Assembly: GCF_000178855.1 (NCBI RefSeq)
Contig: NZ_ADVG01000004.1
Coordinates: forward strand, 2,604,001-2,668,000
Length of the DNA stretch: 64,000 nt
Source of the DNA: Ktedonobacter racemifer DSM 44963
GTDB lineage: Bacteria; Chloroflexota; Ktedonobacteria; Ktedonobacterales; Ktedonobacteraceae
Direction: 5' to 3'
A model generated the notes under the pieces. The model did not search any database and had not been told where the DNA came from. It saw only the letters and a list, made by a program, of their open reading frames with translations. Positions within the stretch are counted from its first letter, which is position 1, and every line of letters begins with the position of its first letter. The position numbers were made by a program, and so were the translations under genes. Shown piece by piece: positions 60,244 to 64,000 of this stretch.

Positions 60244-61413
60244 ATGCAGGATTCTTCTCGTTATCATTACGGGCAGACAATTCGTACATTTCGGAGACAA
60301 CGGGGGTGGACGCAGGCAAAACTTGCCAGACTTTGGCCTGGTGGAGAGGTAGGAATGCGTTATGTACAGGATATCGAGTATGGGGAGAAACGGATTGCGA
60401 ACCCTGATACGTTACGAAATCTAAGCGCCTTGCTTAATATTCCCCTTTGGCATTTTGGTCTATCTGAATATGATCCGTTTTATCCTGACGCACTAAGTCA
60501 GGGGCGACAGCTTCATGAGGAAACACTCAATACCGTTGAATGCCTGATCCACCAGGCGTGGATGTCTCGTTCTGCCGCTCTCATGCATTGCGCTGAAAAG
60601 TGCAGTGTGCAGTTGAACAGCCTGTTCCTTTCTTTTCAGAGAGATTTACCACCACCATTTCAATTCGAACAACGGTATCTCAAGCTTCTTGCTCAGGCCA
60701 TTCGCCTTAATGCTGTGACGTTGGTGGAGCAGAAAAAATACGAGGCAGCTCGTATGGCTTATCAAGAGATGTTTCAAATGGCGCAGCAAACGAATGATCC
60801 AGGAGTACTTGCGCTTGCCATGATGAGTTACGGATCAGAACTCGAACGAGATGGAAGGGCGCGAGAAGCCGTCGAGTGGTTGGAAGGAGCACGTGATAAC
60901 TCCTTTCAGGCAAGTAAACATATCGCGGCCTTTGTTCACACGTACCTTGCGCGAGTCTATGCGAGCAGAGGTGATACCTTGCACTTTGAGCGCGCTGCTG
61001 ACACTGCCTACTCACTTGCGACAGGTGTAAGTAACTATGGCGAGGGGACCGATTTTGTCTTTGCCCGTCTCAGTTCGATTCTGGCTGAACAAAGCTGGGG
61101 GTATCTCCAGTTGAAACAACCGCAAAAAACATTAGAGATGAGAGATGGTATTTCGAAGCAGATAGAGCGGGATGGCGATAGGCGGTTATGGGCCTGGATC
61201 TTTTTGGATTGGGCAAAGGCGTATCACATGCAAAGGGAGATAGAGGCAAGTGTGGGAATGGCCCGTGAGTTCTTGCATCAAGTGCACTCGATGCGATCAC
61301 CTCATGCTGTTACCCAAGCTCACTCTTTCATCGCGCAGGTGCGTTCCGATGGCTATGCTGATGTGCCTGTCGTGAGAGACTTTTTGGAAGAGCTTACGCT
61401 GTTAAGGATGTGA
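60244..61413 (+). CDS. XRE-family regulator with TPR-like C-terminal domain
   Basis: 389 residues. The N-terminal HTH (about 8-70) reads YGQTIRTFRRQRGWTQAKLA, VGMRYVQDIEYGEKRIANP and TLRNLSALLNIPLWHFGLSE. The remaining 300 residues are helical repeats of TPR type (YEAARMAYQEMFQMAQQTND, AREAVEWLEGARDNSFQASK, QPQKTLEMRDGISKQIERDG). The architecture resembles peptide-sensing RRNPP regulators (PlcR, Rgg, Rap-like), where TPRs bind a small peptide. Divergent from the candidate precursor gene, with a shared palindrome between them. Start at 60244 with GGGGACAGAG upstream. Confidence 0.87.
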   Translation: MQDSSRYHYGQTIRTFRRQRGWTQAKLARLWPGGEVGMRYVQDIEYGEKRIANPDTLRNLSALLNIPLWHFGLSEYDPFYPDALSQGRQLHEETLNTVECLIHQAWMSRSAALMHCAEKCSVQLNSLFLSFQRDLPPPFQFEQRYLKLLAQAIRLNAVTLVEQKKYEAARMAYQEMFQMAQQTNDPGVLALAMMSYGSELERDGRAREAVEWLEGARDNSFQASKHIAAFVHTYLARVYASRGDTLHFERAADTAYSLATGVSNYGEGTDFVFARLSSILAEQSWGYLQLKQPQKTLEMRDGISKQIERDGDRRLWAWIFLDWAKAYHMQREIEASVGMAREFLHQVHSMRSPHAVTQAHSFIAQVRSDGYADVPVVRDFLEELTLLRM

Positions 61414-61483
61414 TGATTGCAGAGGGGACCTACGGTAACCGTTCCCACTCCAGCCGTAAGGAGGAGATGAAGTTGACAATATC

Positions 61484-61858
61484 GTGGCGGCGAAGGAGAT
61501 TGGCATAGGACGACAGACATTGCATGAGTGGATGAGCTCTGAAGGGATCCTTTGGATCTATGAGGCGGAGCGGGATGTCATTTGGCTGGATAGCCGCGAG
61601 GTGAGGCGCCTGTGGCGGAAAAAGCACGGTCTGCAAAATGCAGATCCTGAAAAGGGCCTTGTTGTCCTCCACGAGAACCAGACACGTCTCAGACGGCTTC
61701 TGAGCACGTGTAAGTTTCAGAGTAAGCGCGAACGCGAAATGAGCTTGAACAGGCCATTTTCGAGCAACGTAAGCGCGAAATATTTCAACGTAAGCGCGAA
61801 TAAAGTACAGATTTTCAGCGTAAGCGCGAAAAAAGCAGATCCGCTGGAGGCGCGATAG
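61484..61858 (+). CDS. small HTH-like protein with repeat-encoded C-terminus
   Basis: GTG at 61484; about 124 residues. The N-terminal half (VAAKEIGIGRQTLHEWMSSE, DVIWLDSREVRRLWRKKHGL) resembles an excisionase/MerR-type helix-turn-helix. The C-terminal part is spelled by a repeated DNA word and reads NVSAKYF, NVSANKVQIF, SVSAKK. The ribosome-binding site is weak (GGAGGAG about 20 bases away). A start upstream may have been replaced by the IS6 type B-like end AAGTTGACAATA at 61470-61481. Confidence 0.45.
   Translation: MAAKEIGIGRQTLHEWMSSEGILWIYEAERDVIWLDSREVRRLWRKKHGLQNADPEKGLVVLHENQTRLRRLLSTCKFQSKREREMSLNRPFSSNVSAKYFNVSANKVQIFSVSAKKADPLEAR
61722..61830. repeat. four copies of GTAAGCGCGAA
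   Basis: Exact 11-base direct repeats start at 61722, 61769, 61790 and 61820. Spacing is 47, 21 and 30 bases, too irregular and short for CRISPR. The repeats lie in the 3' part of the small HTH-like ORF. Confidence 0.75.
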
Positions 61859-62169
61859 AAGCTCTTTCAGCCAGAGCACCTATGCCCCTAGAGGGGAGAA
61901 AAGCCATCTCTTTCGAGCTAATGAACAAGCTAGAGAGGCTACTGTGGTTTCTCTGCGTTGGGTGTCTCCGGTGGGGAGTACATAGTCCTTACCCGTTGGG
62001 CATAGCCTTCGAGTAACGCGACGATACACAATTTTGTAATTTATATGTATGTGCTGCAAACCTACTGCACATGCAGTCATGCAGTAACTAGATTTTATTG
62101 GATCCAAATAAAAAGCGCGGTCCAGGTCTCCAACGTCGGGAGTTGGCCGCGCTTAACTCTATCTATGTG
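61859..62169. other. intergenic, nothing recognised
   Basis: About 310 bases between the repeat-containing ORF and the minus-strand gene ending at 62170. No coding or strong structural signal is seen apart from CCCCTAGAGGGG at 61883. Confidence 0.35.
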
Positions 62170-62454
62170 CTACTCGTTAAATGGTTCCCAGGATTGCCAC
62201 GCCTTGAAAAGCAAGTCTAATTCCCCATCACCTAAATTAACCGCTTGCGTTACCGCTGTGGCTGCGCTGGTCGAATTAAACGTATATGTGGTAGTGACAA
62301 TATCGACACTCCCGTCTGTATGGAAGCGTGCGAAGGTGGTATAGCGCGTGTCACCTTCAGGGGTAAAATCGTCCTCTAGTTGCACCATGCGAACATGGCG
62401 TTCGTGGCCGCTTTCATCCTTGACACTCATGTCCTTGATGATTGGATCTTTCAT
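62170..62454 (-). CDS. hypothetical protein, 94 residues
   Basis: Frame from the ATG at 62454 with AAAGGA about 12 bases upstream. An acidic, soluble small protein (DESGHERHVRMVQLEDDFTP, YTTFARFHTDGSVDIVTTTY, DLLFKAWQSWEPFNE). The alternating pattern suggests a beta-rich fold; no family recognised. It stands alone on the minus strand. Confidence 0.6.
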   Translation of the reverse strand: MKDPIIKDMSVKDESGHERHVRMVQLEDDFTPEGDTRYTTFARFHTDGSVDIVTTTYTFNSTSAATAVTQAVNLGDGELDLLFKAWQSWEPFNE

Positions 62455-62643
62455 CGTTTTAGATATCCTTTCTGTCTATGCGCTCTTATTGGTAATCTCC
62501 ACGCCAGTATCCCACATCTCAACCGCTTGTAACTATGTGTAAATTTGGGAATTCTATGTATGGCTGGGATCAGAATAAATCGGTGAGTGGTCCTTGGGAA
62601 CGAACCACGTGTCGTTTCCCCCATACGTGATTACTCGTAAAGG

Positions 62644-63285
62644 TCAGCAAATAGCTCCGCCTGGAAGCACTTCATCGTCAGGGTACTGTATCGCTACTTC
62701 GATAGCCATCTTGGCCGCGCTCAACACATCCGCATAACTCATTGTTGGCTCTGAAGAATCAGTAATGATGTCCCCTGTATAAGGAACATGTATAAAGCCA
62801 CCACGTGCGCCGGAAGCCCTGGTGTAGTGCCGGAGAAGGTAGAAGAGTCCATTGCACAGATACGTGCCAGCAGTGTTGGAAACATAACCGGCTATACCGG
62901 TACGTTGCCAGAATGCCTGGATTCGTTTAATTGGAAGTCCGGAAAAATAGGCATCCGGGCCTCCCGGAACAATAGGGGTATCGATAAGTTTCTTACCATC
63001 GTTATCGGGTATTGAAAAGTCGAAGCAGTTAATGGCCACTCTTTCTATAGCCATGCCTTTTCTTCCGCCGGCGAGACCAAAAGCAATTACCAGGATCTCG
63101 TCATCAAGACTCTCTTCATAAAGCAATTTGGCATAATCATGTATTCCCTGAACGGTAACAGGCAAGAGATGCAACTGAAGTGATGCGCCGTCAATACGGT
63201 AGCTATCAAGGTCTTCAATCAAGCGGGCCGTGGGATTTGTTTTTTCCTTTCCAAACGGCCCAAAACCGGAAATGTGTACTTTCAT
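62644..63285 (-). CDS. pyroglutamyl-peptidase I-like protein (peptidase C15 family)
   Basis: 213 residues. Starts MKVHISGFGPFGKEKTNPTA, the standard C15 N-terminus. The catalytic triad is visible as Glu in MAIERVAINCFDF, Cys in SNTAGTYLCNGLFY and His in GGFIHVPYTGD. This enzyme removes N-terminal pyroglutamate from peptides in the cytoplasm. The start overlaps the stop of the gene at 63282-63731 by 4 bases (ATGA), so the two are translationally coupled. Confidence 0.88.
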   Translation of the reverse strand: MKVHISGFGPFGKEKTNPTARLIEDLDSYRIDGASLQLHLLPVTVQGIHDYAKLLYEESLDDEILVIAFGLAGGRKGMAIERVAINCFDFSIPDNDGKKLIDTPIVPGGPDAYFSGLPIKRIQAFWQRTGIAGYVSNTAGTYLCNGLFYLLRHYTRASGARGGFIHVPYTGDIITDSSEPTMSYADVLSAAKMAIEVAIQYPDDEVLPGGAIC

Positions 63286-63731
63286 GTGATAACTAACCTT
63301 CCATCTTTTTGTCTGCTCTCGTCCGTGATAAGTGGATGTACACCTGCATATATTTCTAATGAAGCAGCAGTGATAACATCAACGGCTTCGGCATCGCACG
63401 CCGCCTGTTCGGATTCCAGACATATATGAATAGCATACTGTTCTTGAGTTTGTTTTGCAACCGTTCTGCCTGGTGTTCCAGAGCTTTTTAGTGTTCCATT
63501 TCTGAGAAGGAGGGGTGCAAGTAAATCAGCAGTAGAAAACTGCCTCTTGCTCGATCTTTGATCGCCTTCGGTTTCTCTCAATACAGGAGCAAGTAAATCA
63601 GCAGTCGCAAGCACACCGCTTTTCACCAGTAAAGCCCTTTTTGCTTGACAAAGAAAGAGCTCCCTTGCAGAGTATTCATAACCACAAATCTCACCACAAA
63701 GGAGCTCTCGGTTATGATACCTGTTTCTCAC
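63282..63731 (-). CDS. hypothetical protein coupled to pyroglutamyl-peptidase
   Basis: GTG at 63731 with GGGGAA upstream; up to 149 residues. The segment contains an internal repeat (TADLLAPVLRETEGD and TADLLAPLLLRNGTL) spelled by a repeated DNA word AGCAAGTAAATCAGCAGT. The C-terminus (YAIHICLESEQAACDAEAVD, VITAASLEIYAGVHPL) looks like a genuine protein. No family recognised. The start could lie further in, since the first 30 codons cross an inverted repeat (GAGCTCC...GGGAGCTC). Confidence 0.5.
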   Translation of the reverse strand: MRNRYHNRELLCGEICGYEYSARELFLCQAKRALLVKSGVLATADLLAPVLRETEGDQRSSKRQFSTADLLAPLLLRNGTLKSSGTPGRTVAKQTQEQYAIHICLESEQAACDAEAVDVITAASLEIYAGVHPLITDESRQKDGRLVIT

Positions 63732-63851
63732 CGCTTCCCCAGCGGCAGCCCCCCACCAGGGAAGCGAGGGTGCTGCCCGGAGCGAGAGGAGGAGCGTCCT
63801 ATCCCCACCATGTCCACGTCCTGCTCATATGACGCTCCTTCTGTGTGTAGG

Positions 63852-63998
63852 TTAGGAGGAGCGACCGTGGAGAGTGGTGGGTTGGCCGGCGGCATAGAAG
63901 TGACTGAGGGCGGTATAGGTCTGCTGGTTGATGTGCAGGGTCATGGCAGCCTGGACGGGGTCGTTTGGGCTATAGAGCAGGGGGAACCAGGTTTCCTG
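63852..63998 (-). CDS. partial CDS at the window edge, C-terminus only
   Basis: Minus-strand frame entering from the right edge: QETWFPLLYSPNDPVQAAMT, then LHINQQTYTALSHFYAAGQP and a stop at 63852-63854. About 48 residues; composition fits a real C-terminus. Family not recognised. Confidence 0.5.
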   Translation of the reverse strand, partial: QETWFPLLYSPNDPVQAAMTLHINQQTYTALSHFYAAGQPTTLHGRSS

Positions 63999-64000
63999 AT

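Noticed and set aside
61722..61830. CRISPR array
   Set aside because: Repeat unit only 11 bases, unequal spacing of 21-47 bases, no cas genes.
1..64000. tRNA, rRNA or common structured RNA genes
   Set aside because: No stretch with recognisable cloverleaf or rRNA conserved segments was seen on either strand.

Overview
The window looks like an accessory region of a mesophilic Chloroflexota genome, most likely Ktedonobacteria. This is an inference from gene families: F420-dependent enzymes, HxlR and AraC regulators, sugar ABC operons without their own ATPase, very dense insertion sequences, and mid-range base composition. No rRNA or tRNA is visible, so the taxon is not proven.

Layout. 1-9.9 kb: a carbohydrate locus. 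An enolase-superfamily enzyme, an SGNH hydrolase and a GntR-type regulator lie on the minus strand; divergent from them is an operon of MalG-like permease, Tat-type lipoprotein binding protein, a beta-propeller fused to a MalF-like permease, and a GHL6-like glycosidase. 9.9-23 kb: insertion-scarred DNA holding a cydB remnant, nested IS6 elements, a methyltransferase, a quinone-reductase-like enzyme, a glyoxalase-fold protein, a DUF1579 gene split by an IS630 element, two HxlR regulators with SDR genes, an inverted-repeat-bounded P-loop kinase gene, and a TnpB element inside an IS6 copy. 23-42.8 kb: AraC, TetR, SDR, MFS, SGNH, F420-dependent oxidoreductases, cupredoxin, metallo-hydrolase, acetyltransferase and SnoaL-like genes. 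Within this, one MFS gene is cut in two by about 3.9 kb that carries two IS elements plus a DHFR-like and an AraC gene. 43-51.4 kb: more IS copies, an integrase fragment, a serine hydrolase, a polysaccharide deacetylase and two MITE-like elements of 164 bp. 52-61.4 kb: a lasso-peptide-type RiPP gene cluster. 61.4-64 kb: small hypothetical genes and a pyroglutamyl-peptidase.

The most interesting system is the lasso-type cluster, transcribed on the minus strand: a short candidate precursor gene (60019 to 59876), an asparagine-synthetase-like cyclase (58129-56363), a PqqD-like RRE plus transglutaminase-like protease (56372 to 54087) and an ABC exporter (53850-52078). An XRE/TPR regulator is divergent at 60244. 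Two insertion sequences interrupt it. A MULE-type element sits at the end of the candidate precursor ORF, flanked by 7-bp T runs. An IS4-family element sits inside the protease gene, flanked by an unusually long 16-22 bp direct repeat. Removing either element in silico restores a sensible reading frame, so the ancestral A-C-B-D order can be read directly.

The same in silico excision works for the IS630 in the DUF1579 gene. The window is therefore a good record of recent transposition. Several long, perfect palindromes (18-36 bp arms) lie mostly at gene 3' ends and probably act as terminators.
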